NCBI GenBank assembly: GCA_043228905.1
Contig: JBHGNT010000009.1
Span: 372,001 to 436,000 of the forward strand
DNA length: 64,000 nt
From: Azolla caroliniana
Lineage: Eukaryota > Polypodiophyta
Direction: 5' to 3'
Position numbers and translations under genes: made by a program. The first letter of the stretch is position 1. Every line of letters starts with the position of its first letter. Under the pieces are notes generated by a model that saw only the letters and a program-made list of their open reading frames with translations, did no database searches and was not told where the DNA came from. Below are positions 1-10,675 of this stretch, piece after piece.

Positions 1-306
1 GGTCGAGGCGGCTGAAATGCACAGAAATGGCCGAAATGCAGCCGGAATGGTCGGAGTGGCTGAAATGCGCCCAGAAAGGCTGGACAACTGACGCCAAAAC
101 AACGGGCCGGATAGTATCGGCGACAGATAGAGGAGCGACGACAACCAACGGTCACAAGTGGCCGGTAGACGACAGAGACAAAGAAATGGAGATAGTGACG
201 GAGAGACCATGGAATGAGAGAAGGAACTAGAACACACAGAGAAGAAAGTAGAGAGTATAGAAGAGAAGGCAGAGAAGGCTTAAGACAGAGGATGGAGAAA
301 AATGAG
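1..306. other. Flanking DNA left of the DNA transposon, no gene
   Basis: The first 80 bases contain an imperfect short repeat around 'gctgaaatgc' and are more GC-rich than the following kilobases. The rest is purine-rich. The short open frame at 27-230 has no family resemblance and is not called. The purine-rich character resumes at 9618, which fits an insertion that split one purine-rich stretch. Confidence 0.5.
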
Positions 307-310
307 CAAG

Positions 311-346
311 AACACGTTCGCGTTCACAAGTGGAAGGATTGCGCAT
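311..346 (+). repeat. Left terminal inverted repeat (36 bp)
   Basis: It begins AACACGTTCG and matches the reverse complement of 9578-9613 at 35 of 36 positions; the twelfth base differs. It is preceded by CAAG at 307-310. Confidence 0.9.
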
Positions 347-355
347 TCCACTTGT
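326..355. other. Terminal stem-loop inside the left TIR
   Basis: The 10-bp arms ACAAGTGGAA (326-335) and TTCCACTTGT (346-355) flank a 10-nt loop. The right end lacks the matching second arm, so the hairpin is specific to the left terminus. It could mark the left end for the transposase, but that is inference. Confidence 0.6.
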
Positions 356-682
356 AGAATCTTCTTAAAATGAAGCAAATACACCCTCTCTACAAAAATT
401 GGATGCACTAGTATCACATGTTCCTCAACTTGATGAGAATTTGCAAATATAAAAATACATGATAGATCTACGAGTGGAGATCATTAGAAATCATGCAAGT
501 TTAGACATGTTGATAAGTTAATGTAGGCATAATAAAGTTCAACTATGGCTCAATATGGCACTACTGTGCGACAAGGGAAACACTAACTTAAAGACTTATA
601 TTAATTAGGTAAGTTTTACAAAAATATGAGGTGTACTTGTATCCATACTAATAAAATGAGATATAATTTATACTTTGACCCA

Positions 683-967
683 TACGTGCATGTATGTAAT
701 TGTGGAAAATGTAGGATAGTGCACATTAGGATAAGTGATTGGAATAACTAACTTATTAAAGTATTCAATACTTGTATTTAAAGTTGATCTAATTTATTCC
801 TCAGTTTGTTCATATGAGATCAAACCATATGTGTATATAATTGTGCACAATGTAAGGCAGTGAACTTTAGGATAATGTCGTGGAAATAACAAACCTATTA
901 GGCTTTCATACTTGTATTTAAAATTGGTCTACTCTATTGCTTAGGTGATTCACACAAGATCAAACTC
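683..967. repeat. Imperfect ~144-bp tandem duplication
   Basis: Two diverged copies at about 683-826 and 827-967 share blocks such as 'tacttgtattta' and 'gatcaaac' in the same order. They sit in the subterminal region of the DNA transposon, beyond the 3' end of the methyltransferase gene. The rest of 347-1358 shows nothing coding. Confidence 0.55.
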
Positions 968-1358
968 CGAACGATAACGCATCTGGAACCATTATCAACA
1001 CACTACACAATCTAAGCAGCAATGGAATAGAAACATAATAGTTTTAACAATAGAAGACAAAGATCCATAATAACAACATGGACAGTCATGGCAACAATTA
1101 TAGGGCCATGTTCTGTTAAGGTTAGCTTGGACCAAAATCAGCCTCCATTTAAACTAGTTCATGTTTCTCCATAAGTTTGGTAGTCAACTATGCACGCGGT
1201 GAAACCAATGTCATAAATCTACTAATCAAGTATATAAAAATAAAATTGAAACATATAGAAGATTATAAAGAATAGAATCCACTAGGTAAAACCCAATATT
1301 TGTATTAATAATGTGAAATCTTAACAAATCGTCAGTGTCATATTCTTCATAGAGTCTA

Positions 1359-4300
1359 TTACATAGCAATCAATTCATCAACGTCATTTTCTTCATCATC
1401 TTGTGTAGAACTGTCTTCGGCTATACGTGCATTGGTTTCCCCTGTTAGCCGAGCCAACGAAATATCTTCTATAAGCTCATCATCAAGCTCTATTAGCTCC
1501 CCCGGTTCGCCGGCTAACGGAGGAATAGGCTCTCGCGAAGCAGGTTGAAACCTTTCTGTATTGGCGAGGTTCTTTGCACCGACCTCCTCATCCTGGTCTG
1601 GGCACTCCCACAAAGCCTTAATCCGCATATTAATAAATATAACTTGGTCCTCGTCCTTCTCCAATGCAACTGTATTTCTAAACAGCTTCAATGCACATGC
1701 TGACGTAGTTCTTGTGATGTAAGTAACAAGAAGATTTAGTTGTCAAACGAAGAAAAAGTGATTAGTTATCTCAAGATCGTTACCCTAGTTCGAGAAATAC
1801 CTGTGCCAGAAAAGAGATCTAATATCCAGTCTCCTTCGACAGAAAACATCTCGATCAAGCGCATCATAAGTCGTTGAGGTTTTTGGTATGGGTTGACAAG
1901 TCCCCGTTCTGTCGTGGTGACATGTCGCAATTTCCGAGTCACTGCTGGATATACCAACAGATTTGAACCTCCCACTTCATTAGAATGCTCTTTGATTCTC
2001 TGTTTCTTAATTTCATCGAAGTAGCCAACCGTTATGTATTCAATGGCATTAACGAACCGAAAAGTTGGCCCTCTATTTACATTGCTCTTGATCCTATAAA
2101 AAATAATACATCGAGTTAAGAATAGATTCAACAACCTTAAGAAATGCAATATAGTGAAAGACACCTATAAATAATCCTTACCATGCAAGGTTCTCAATGC
2201 CATGGCAACGAGATCTCAAAGCTTGAGCTACCGAGTACCCTTGGTCCATACTATGAAAGACAACTATTCGCCACAAGGATGCGGTCGTTAGCTCAGCGAA
2301 ATCCTTGACCATCTTCTCCAATTGTTTAAACCTAAACGGTTCATCGTCGTATGATGACCCAACCATTCAAAATCCGTAAGGAATATCCGCAATCATTAGC
2401 GTATATTCCTTCTTTGGCACCTTCTGGATCAAGTCGATGACATCACCGCAAACCACATTGTAGTAAAGATCTCTTGTAATATCTTTTTTGTGGCTAAATT
2501 TTTTAAAGGAGCCATCTTCCTCCATTTCGTACGCCTTGACTAAGCGACGATCCTTTTCTTTTCTGGCTCGTTCGAGATGTGCAATGAAGGATGTAGGGAA
2601 ATCGTGTATATCCTTAACTTCTCCTTGTTTCTTGCCTCGACACGGTTTCTAATAGAAGCAATAGGACATTAGGTATTATTATACAAGCTCTACATATGAT
2701 GAAAGGGTAATGAAAAAACATGAATACTAACCCAATCCTTGAATGCAATAAAATACTCTGATAACGCCTTATACGAAGACGTTAGAGGATAATCCTCGGT
2801 CACTTGTTCCCAAGTTATACATCCAAGTTGTTTCATCATAACTTCTTGGATCTTCATGTACACCTTATGACTGTAAAATTAGAAATCAAGATTAGAACAT
2901 TGAATTACACTAGATAGACTACAATTTCAGTATTTGAGGGACTTACTTATTGAACTCAGTGACCATTTCTTCAAGGCTTAAATCTTTTGCCACAACCCTT
3001 GACAAAACCGACACAAGAAGCTGCTCGTCCTTAATACCTTGCATCGCTCTCCATAGAGACAACTTCATGTCATCTGCCGCTTCTTCAATTGTCAAGTCAA
3101 TTTTCTTGGCGGCTTGTGACTTTAACTCTAGTTGAGGGTCAACCCTACATTTCTTTTGTCGTTGACCCTTTACCTCCTTATTCTCCCACATTGAGAAGAT
3201 TTGATCTTGTAGGTCCCATACTTCTCCATCTCTAAACGCCAATTGAAACCAAGACTCATACTTTCGAAGACCATCGGACCTAACATTATCATCTACCACA
3301 ATGCCGACTTCATGCAGACATTGACGTCGAAGGCCTGGATGTAACTTCACACCAAACTTTTGTTTCACATCTAAATACTCGTGGTGGAAGAACCGTATAC
3401 GCTCAATGGACGACATTTTCTACCTATAGTCATTATCATTATTATGGTCCCATGCCAACAGCTTAGCCTCTTCGGTTGTGAGCCCAACATAAATTTTGCA
3501 CTCGGCATACTTGAAGAAGAAAGTGGTTGGATGTTCTCTCACAAGTTGCCGACGTGCCTCTGCTGAATGCGATCCACCAATGACAAAATAATTATATTGA
3601 TCATGTTTTCTAATATCAAAATCTTCAATGGTTTCACATTCTTCAGGATCTACCATAACAATAAAAGGCACCACAGTGGCATGAGGATTAATTTTCATTT
3701 TTTTCTTGAGATTTTGAACATGCATGCGGTGAGGCTCTCTAATCTCAAGTGGTCTTCGACCTGTTTTTTCATCAATAGGGGGCCGATGGATGTGTGTTAT
3801 AGGTAAATTAAATACTTGCCCTTTCCTGACCAGCTTCCGTTGCATTAACTCTCTCCTTATTTTATTCTGCTCGGATGACAAAACACCCGAGGCTAGCTCA
3901 GCTCCTAGCGTCCCCTTATTATCCTCCTCTTCGTTTTCACTTGTTGAATCCGTATCCGACATTTTCGTTGTCTTCTTCTTTGCTGGTCTTGACTGGACTT
4001 TGGAAACCTTTTTTGTTGGCTTCAATGGGGAGGGCACTTCATCTCTTAGAGTTACATGGCCTTGTATATAAGGCCTCAAGGTAACAATAAGGTTTTGTGA
4101 GCTATCAAGTGCTTTTTTGAACACTTCTGGCCCACAAGATTCTTTTACTAAAAGGTCTTCTGAAAGGAACACTTTACGTACCCCCTTGGAGCACTCTATC
4201 ATTACCAATATGTTGGCCGAATCTGCATCTTCGTAGTCAAATCGTAGAATACGGCCATACATAAATGGGGTTTCCTTTCCAAGTTGCCCCTCACCCTTCT

Positions 4301-4487
4301 TCTTTGCTATATACAATACGACTTTTTTCTTTGAGTCGACATATTGCATACACCATTCCTTGTCCGTTAGATCTCGGTCAGGAAGGTCTTCACCTCCAGT
4401 TGCGGCGACAAGTTTCTTTTGGCTAACATCACTATGTGGCTGAGATTTTGTCTCTTCGTTAAAGAGAAGCTTTTTTCCTCTCTTCAT
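1359..4487 (-). pseudogene. ParB/Srx-like domain fused to beta-class DNA methyltransferase, lightly decayed
   Basis: Five exons can be read: 4487-2947, 2870-2732, 2648-2182, 2093-1801 and 1711-1359. The first three introns (76, 83 and 88 nt) have clean GT-AG ends, and joining them keeps one frame of 931 codons. Residues 1-220 are charged with a Lys-rich, probably nuclear-targeting stretch near 163-176. Residues about 225-355 look like a ParB/Srx fold, with IGGSHSAEARRQL at 303-315 and a following 'GLTTEEA' helix. The methyltransferase part has motif IV as DIPYG near residue 648, then NPYQKPQRLMMRLIEMF, then motif I DLFSGTG near 807. IV before I is the beta-class order, which predicts N4-cytosine or N6-adenine methylation. 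Lesions are TAG at 3422-3420, TGA at 2369-2367 directly after DIPYGF, and a fourth acceptor reading AA instead of AG at 1713-1712. ParB-methyltransferase fusions are known from phages and plasmids; capture by this plant element is inferred. Confidence 0.82.
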
Positions 4488-5000
4488 GGTCTCAGGAGCT
4501 ACCTTGTATGCGAAGCTTTATTTTCTTCACCGGTCGGTCCGACAGGTTTTCAAACGACCTATTTAAGAAAGTATATGCAAAAACATAAGTTAGGTAGTCA
4601 CGTAGATTAAGGTTGTATATTAACATGAAGAACAGTTCCCAGGAGCAGTCCTATATTAAAAAATCTATTATAGGCAGGGCTATTCAACCTAGAAAATATA
4701 TATCGTAATAAGTAAAAAGGGTTATATATTCTTTTAAATAGTAGGTATGACTTATATAGATTCCAAGCCTATATTGACGAGAATTTGCTATTGTAAAGGC
4801 AATTTGTGGATCATTTTCTACTATTTTAAGCTAAAGTAGGTCATAAAACACCTATAATTAGAGCATGTTTTTTTTTAAAAGTAAGGAAAGCCAACATAAA
4901 AAGACTGATTTTGCCAGACAATTTGATAACTTTTCCATCCCAAAATTATTTGTTACCCCAAAAATACAATTTTTCTCTCTCAAAGCCTTCTTATATACAG

Positions 5001-5546
5001 GAACTCGATACGGCGTATCGAGGTCCTCTTTAAAACCTACACTTTAAACAGGAACTCGATACGCCGTATCGAGTTCGTATTTAAAACCTAAACTTTAAAC
5101 AGGAACTCGATACGGCGTATCGAGTTCGTGTTTAAAGTTTGGATTTTAAACAGGAACTCGATACGGCGTATCGAGTTCGTGTTTAAAACCTGCACTTTAA
5201 ACAGGAACTTGATACGTCGAGTTCCTGTTTAAAGTGTAGGTTTTAAACACGAACTCGATACGCCGTATCGAGTTCCTTTTTAAAATCCAAACTTTAAACA
5301 CGAACTCGATACGCCGTATCGAGTTCGTGTTTAAAACCTACACTTTAAACACGAACTCGATACGGCGTAACTCGATACGGCGTATCAAGTTCCTGTTTAA
5401 AACCTACACTTTAAACATGAACTCGATACGGCGTATCGAGTTCCTGTATAAAAAGCAAAATTAAATTATGAACTCGATACGCCGTATCGAGTTCATGTAT
5501 AAATATTTGTATTGTATACATGAACTCGATACGGCGTATCGAGTTC
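5001..5546. repeat. Array of eleven ~51-bp units with palindromic core
   Basis: Each unit carries the core CTCGATACGGCGTATCGAG, or its complement with C at the centre, extended on both sides by GAA/TTC to 25 bp. Cores are joined by AT-rich spacers of the 'tttaaaacctacactttaaa' type, which also occur inverted. Units start near 5001, 5051, 5102, 5153, 5204, 5250, 5301, 5352, 5418, 5470 and 5522. The fifth is shortened and the eighth holds a partial duplication. Each core contains several CpG sites. Position between the two promoters suggests a cis-acting binding site for an element-encoded protein. Function is inference; the sequence pattern is direct. Confidence 0.9.
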
Positions 5547-5573
5547 TTGAGAAACGAAACATATTTACAAAAA

Positions 5574-5743
5574 TGTCCACAGTGTCAGAGGCCTACCTGG
5601 AGTCCTCGCGCTCGATTCTCTTTGAAGACATGTTTGATCGTGTGGAAGTGGAGGCGGAGATCGCGCTTTCGTGCTTTGTGCTCTGTGTGCTTTGTGTGCT
5701 TTGTGTGCTCTCTACGTTCTGTGTGCTCTGTACGCTCTGGTGA
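5574..5743 (+). other. Short open frame ending in a Cys/Leu/Val repeat; coding status uncertain
   Basis: An ATG at 5574 opens 56 codons. The first half is acidic and the last ~25 residues are a hydrophobic Cys-Val-Leu repeat made by a 'tgtgctttgtgtgct' minisatellite at about 5672-5742. Base composition is richer in G and C than the surrounding AT-rich DNA. On the minus strand the same DNA reads as a Gln-Ser-Thr repeat. It may be a small protein, an exon of the divergent methyltransferase gene, or simple repeat DNA. I do not recognise a family. Confidence 0.2.
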
Positions 5744-6474
5744 GTGAAATATGACGAGGTCTTCCTATTTATAGGGATTGAACACATTGGTTAAAGTAAC
5801 CATAGTCACCTTAACCAAGGTTGGTAACTTTGAGGATAGTTAGTTGGTAACCATAGTCACATTAACTAGAGAAACTTATGATTGTATTAATGATTACAAA
5901 GTCAAACTACCATATTGATCAATCTTTTATAGTCATAACAACCTACAATGACTTCAAAGGTTATGAATGAGACAATGATAGAGGTTCATGAATGTACCAA
6001 TGATTGATTACTAAAACCAACAATTTTTATGACTCTCAAATGTTGTGTATTAAAGATGTGGGCATAAATTAACCAATGATTGATAAGTCTAATATTTAAA
6101 ATGGTGAGCATTAAAGAACCAATGAGTGAGACGTTCTATATCAAAATGGGTGCCATTAATTAGCCAATGATTTTAACATTAATCCAACATATTCATGGCT
6201 TGTTAATGATTAGTTTTATATGTTACTTGATTTAACTTTATATAGATCTAGTTTATATAATAATTGATATTTTAAGTACAATTACTTTATTAAAAATAAT
6301 TTTTTGATGTATTGTATTAATAGAATATTACATAATATAGACATTCTATTGATTTGGCTTTTGTTTAGAGAGAAGTTTATGTTTAGAGAGGAGTATATGT
6401 TTAGAGAGGAGCTTATTAGTTTTTTTCTTTCCCCTAAGCCCATAACTTAGAGAGCCCTATCTAGACCTTAAGCC

Positions 6475-9255
6475 ATGAGTGAAGATTCACCGTTCTCAAT
6501 TGAAGAATATTGTTTGTCATCAGACCTATCGTTTTCTACTGAAGAGTATTGTTTGTCATCAGAGTCACCATATTCGATTGAAGAATATTGTCTGTCGACC
6601 GACTCACCATATTCTATCGAAGAATATTGTCTGAGCTCATCTACAGGGAATGTAAATAATGACACATGTGAAGAGTTCTCTATTGAAGAATACGATATTA
6701 ATAAAGATACCGAGAATGAAGGAAGTGCCCAGGAAACATTGAATAACATTGGTGATGGTCACAGCAAAGAATTAGACTGTAACAAGGTTACACCAACCTC
6801 TATGCAGGAAGAGAAATCTGGGAGCCCTATGCATATTAGAAGAATCCCACGAAGAATTCGTTTAGCTAGATTTAGCTTGGTGACATCAGATAAACAGATT
6901 GGATTTGATGTCAACAAAATATGTTGTGCCCGTGGTTGTATGTCTATGATTGGAAAATCAAAGTTGCGAGAATTAAGGCGATACTATTTTTCGATGACCG
7001 GTGATGAGCAAGACACTTACCTCGGGTCACATATGCAACTAGTATCTGACAAATGTACGGGGATCAAAGTATCATTCGAGTATTATATCTTCCATGCGCA
7101 ACAGATATGTAGAGTTGCATTCAAAATTGCGTTATGTGTTAGTAACATGCGGCTACATAGAGTACAACAACGTCTACTTAGCGGAGATCAGATGCTCAAT
7201 TGTAAAGAGGTTCCAAGTATGAAAGGTGCAATTGGAAGACTAGCTATTGGCTGGATGAAAACTTACTTTTAGTTAAATTGTGAAGTAATGCCCACTACAG
7301 GTAGGATGCATCTTTCTGATAATTATACACGTCGGGAAGTTTATGATGTCTATCGATCTTATATGCTGGGCTCACCTAATAAGTCGATCACATATAGCCA
7401 ATTCACAAGATTATGGAGAGCTCGGTTTTCAAATGTTATTATTCCTCGTAAAGTACGTATGGGGTATTGCTCCATTTGTGCAAATCTTAAAAGTTTGGCT
7501 AAAGGTGCAAAGACATCAATGGAAAAGGATACAAGTAAGAAGTTACTACAAGAGCATCGTGAGGCACAATCCTTAGAAGGAAGGAAGGCGATGCATCATA
7601 GAGAGAAGTGTTTGAAGAGGCCCGAACAATACATGTGCTTAATGATAGATGGCATGGACCAGAAGAAGACATGCTTGCCGCATATGCGGAGGCTCCCCAA
7701 AGATGTCAATGATGAGTGCCTTGTTCAAATGCACTTGGTGGGATGCTTGGCTTATAATAGGTCTGTTCGACCTCACGTCTTCATTACTTACCCCAATGTT
7801 CACAATGACCCTAACCTAACAGTTACAGTGATTCACCGAGTTTTGATGTCTTGGGGACAACCTTTCCCCCCTGTTCTATACATTCAATTGGACAATACTG
7901 CTAGAGAGAACAAAAATTCAACTGTATTTGGCTATCTAAGTATGTTGGTCAACCTAGAATTGTTTAGGAAAGTGAAAGTCAATTTCCTTTTGGTTGGCCA
8001 CACACATGACCATATAGATCAGATGTTTAGCACATTCTCCAGACAGTTGTCTCGGCATGATGCTTTCACTTTACCTAAACTATTTGATGTCATTTGTGAT
8101 GCTTATACACCACGCCCAAAAGTGTTACACTTGAAGGAGGTATATGACTTTAAGAGATATATATTAGATGGGGGTGGTGGGAATGTTAAAGTGCTTGCTC
8201 AGTTAAACAATATAAGTTTCAATCACATTTTTTTGATAAAGAAAAATGGAATAAGTGGTTCTACACTTTTGTATGCCAAACAATATTCATCTTCTACAAC
8301 ATGGGAACCTAAAGGTGGTTGCCAGTTATTACTTTGTATGCCGAGTACAATTGTCCATGGAGCTAAGCAAATGCCAATTGAGAAGAAAGGACAGTTGCAG
8401 AGCGACTTGGTATCAGAACAAAAACGGTCATGGCTCCAAGCCTTAGAAGAAAAAAGAAAGCATATTGAGGCCGCCAAGAAATATGCCGCACAACAAGACA
8501 CATCATGGTGGGATGTATTTTATAGTGATCAGAAAGAAATTATAGACAATTGTGTATCTGTTGATAATTGGAATTTGGAAACGCCATTCACATGGTTGTT
8601 GCAACATGATCGCGTAAATAGAAGTCCGGAGCAACTAGTAAATGCGATTAATGACAGCTTGGTCCATCCACAACAAAGAGACATTTATGTGGGACCAAGG
8701 ATGACCAAAGTAGCTGAAGCTAGATGGCAAGGAAATTTGCAAGAGCTCACCGCGGGGATGTTGATTGCAACGCCGGTTGATGAGAACTCACATGGCCACC
8801 AATTTTGGGTTGGTAAAATTCTAGAAGTGCTAATGCATGAAATAGAAAACACGATCAAGTCTATAAATGTTCATTGGTACAACACTAGAAGTGCAAATGC
8901 TTTTACAGGTAAGTATACATTGGAGATGATTGAATGCCAAACAAGAAGGGGAGGTAGGAAGAGGAAGCGAAACATTCGTAACACCTCGACCCTTGATATC
9001 TCTGATGTGGATATCATCGTGTATGACTTCACACTTACAAAAGCCGGACGATTAAGGAAGTCAACAATAGATATAATAAAAGAAAAATTACCAGGTCTAC
9101 AAGGTGGCTCGAGTCAAAGGCAAACGAGATCTGCTACATATAATCTAGAGTCAAACCATTTGGTTTATGACGAAGATAATGCACTGATTGGTACATCCGA
9201 GGATGATGAGGAGGAATCGTCATTGTATATTAGTTATAGTAGTGATTCTCCGTAA
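6475..9255 (+). pseudogene. DUF7869-like putative transposase, one internal stop
   Basis: One frame runs 927 codons with a single TAG at 7270-7272 (codon 266); the downstream part continues in the same frame. The start context GCCATGA is good. Residues about 3-55 hold four 13-residue repeats around SIEEYCLSS. Next comes a Cys-containing region (ICCARGC), then the DUF7869-like core numbered from the second methionine at 7288: a CSIC motif near 61, DGMDQ at 121, LDNTARENKN at 201 and GHTHDHIDQMFS at 238. These Asp/His-rich blocks are the conserved signature of DUF7869 proteins of plants and invertebrates and may form a metal-ion active site. Near the C-terminus a segment resembling a Tudor/BAH-type fold (QFWVGKILEV...VHWYN) and a basic RGGRKRKR stretch suggest chromatin or DNA contact. 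Calling it the transposase rests on being the only such gene inside the TIRs. Confidence 0.75.
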
Positions 9256-9577
9256 AGGAGTGATCATGAATGTATATTTGGCTATTAAGTGTAACTACAT
9301 TCCGCTTGTAACAAATCGAGTAATATAAAATCATGTGTTTTGAATTCTTATGATTTCTAAAAAATTGTTTCTTATAAAATAACATTGGTTGTGAAGTTTG
9401 TGATATAAATTGAGAATGTATCTTTTTGAAATTCGTCTTTTTTTAGTTACTTCTAAATCACGAAAATAGTGGATTTTTAACCTTTTTCATAGTATGTTTG
9501 AACATGTATGATACTGGTATCAATGTGTTTTGTAAAATCATTGAAAAACTCCTAAAATTTCCCTTATCCTTCCATTT
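9256..9577. other. Transposon right subterminal DNA, no gene
   Basis: AT-rich sequence between the stop codon of the transposase frame and the right TIR. Nothing coding is visible. The last bases before the TIR repeat the 'atccttcca' word found inside it. Confidence 0.5.
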
Positions 9578-9613
9578 ATGCGCAATCCTTCCACTTGTGA
9601 ATGCGAACGTGTT
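9578..9613 (-). repeat. Right terminal inverted repeat (36 bp)
   Basis: Inverted copy of 311-346 with one difference, followed by CAAG at 9614-9617. Confidence 0.9.
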
Positions 9614-9617
9614 CAAG

Positions 9618-10675
9618 GAAGAGGAAGACAAATACAAAAGAACAACAGAAGAAGAGAGGAGAGACAAGAAGGCAAGTAGAGAAGCGGGAAAAGAAAACAG
9701 AAAGAAAGAGGAAGAAGAGGCAAGAAAAAGAAAAAGACAAAAACGGAAAAAAGAGGGAAAAAGAGAACGATAAGGGGCATTCGAGGAGTTTTGAAAACTT
9801 GAGGGCATTCGAAGAATTTCGAAAAACATGATGGCATTGAAAAAAAATTAAAAAAATTAAAATTTAAAATTTAAAAATCAAAGGGCACATACAAAATTTT
9901 GAAAACTCATCCACCTAAAGAAATGGACGTGATCAACCACACACAACTCAAAACAAAGGAAGAACACACATACATACAACATATTTTTGACGACCCAAAT
10001 GATTTTACGAAGTTCCTAAGTCGACAGAACGAGAATGTTCGTGTCGCGGAAGATTTGCTGACCGACAAATGTGTTCGAGTCAAGCATTCCGATCGAGGGA
10101 GTCGATCGTTGAAAGGACCGATGGAAGTTCCGGTCAAAGAAATATCATCATCAAGGCATGTGGGATCGACGTGCAAGGCACTTTCCCACGGGCGTGCCAT
10201 ATTGTGTTACCTCGTACGAGATGTACGGAGAGTCAAGTGTGATGAGCGAGGGTCGAATGTTATCATAATGTTGTTGTGTATGTGTAGGGGGCATAAATGT
10301 AATTGTGAGTCGATACGTATGTGAACACATGCACACGTGTGTGCATGTGGATGGATATGAGGAGGTATGAGTGAGTGTCCAGTATGAATGCTCTAGGGGG
10401 CTTACACCCCTTTGTATCTACCCCCTCTTGTACTATTTAACCCCCTTATGGGGAATGAATGAAAAATGAATCATTTCTCTCTATCTATCTCTCTTCCCTC
10501 CCCTTAACGTTGAACCCCCTTGGGAGGGGGGTGGAGCCATTCTAGGCACCACCCCCCACCCCGCAATGCTTCTCAATGCACATGATCTCTCTCGCCATCA
10601 ATCCCATACTCTCCATCATCATCATAACCACCATGTCTATCTTTATCATGATTATCATCGTCCTTAACCCTAGCC
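9618..10675. other. Gene-free DNA between the DNA transposon and copia element A
   Basis: 9618-9775 is strongly purine-rich and continues the character of the left flank. 9840-9895 is A-rich. 9899-10324 has an open frame without family resemblance. 10390-10560 is made of C-runs and CT-runs with a 'taaatag' word, and could be a solo or decayed terminal sequence of some element, but I find no partner for it. Confidence 0.4.

Larger units (their letters stand above)
4488..6474. promoter_or_regulatory. Divergent intergenic region between the two transposon genes
   Basis: The two genes are transcribed away from this 2-kb AT-rich region, so both promoters must lie in it. It contains the palindromic array at 5001-5546, a short C/T/G-rich minisatellite with a small open frame at 5574-5745, and just upstream of the transposase start three copies of 'tgtttagagag' at about 6363-6410. 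A possible extra 5' exon of the methyltransferase gene may lie on the minus strand near 5600-5790, because an 'AG|GTAGGC' donor-like site occurs there. I cannot confirm it. No unique TATA box stands out in this AT-rich DNA. Confidence 0.5.
311..9613. mobile_element. 9.3-kb TIR DNA transposon with ParB-methyltransferase and DUF7869-like genes
   Basis: The element is bounded by 36-bp terminal inverted repeats at 311-346 and 9578-9613 that differ at one position. They are flanked directly by CAAG at 307-310 and 9614-9617, the likely 4-bp target duplication. Because base 310 and base 9614 are also complementary, the TIR could be one base longer and the duplication correspondingly shorter. Inside are two divergent multi-domain genes: 4487 to 1359 on minus and 6475 to 9255 on plus. 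A palindromic repeat array lies at 5001-5546. Both genes keep recognisable domains over their whole length but carry isolated stop codons, so this copy is probably not autonomous now. The TIR/TSD structure is seen directly. Assigning the plus-strand gene as the transposase is inference from its family and position. I cannot place the element in a named superfamily. Confidence 0.85.

Noticed and set aside
27-230. Small plus-strand ORF at the window start
   Set aside because: No family resemblance; produced by an imperfect GC-rich repeat.
5001-5546. CRISPR-like repeat-spacer array
   Set aside because: The spacers are themselves repeated and the repeats are full palindromes in a plant transposon; no cas genes exist nearby.
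9899-10324. 141-codon ORF right of the DNA transposon
   Set aside because: No recognisable domain and overlapping frames on both strands; treated as chance.
10390-10560. 3' LTR of copia A
   Set aside because: Its sequence does not match the 5' LTR at 15315-15729.
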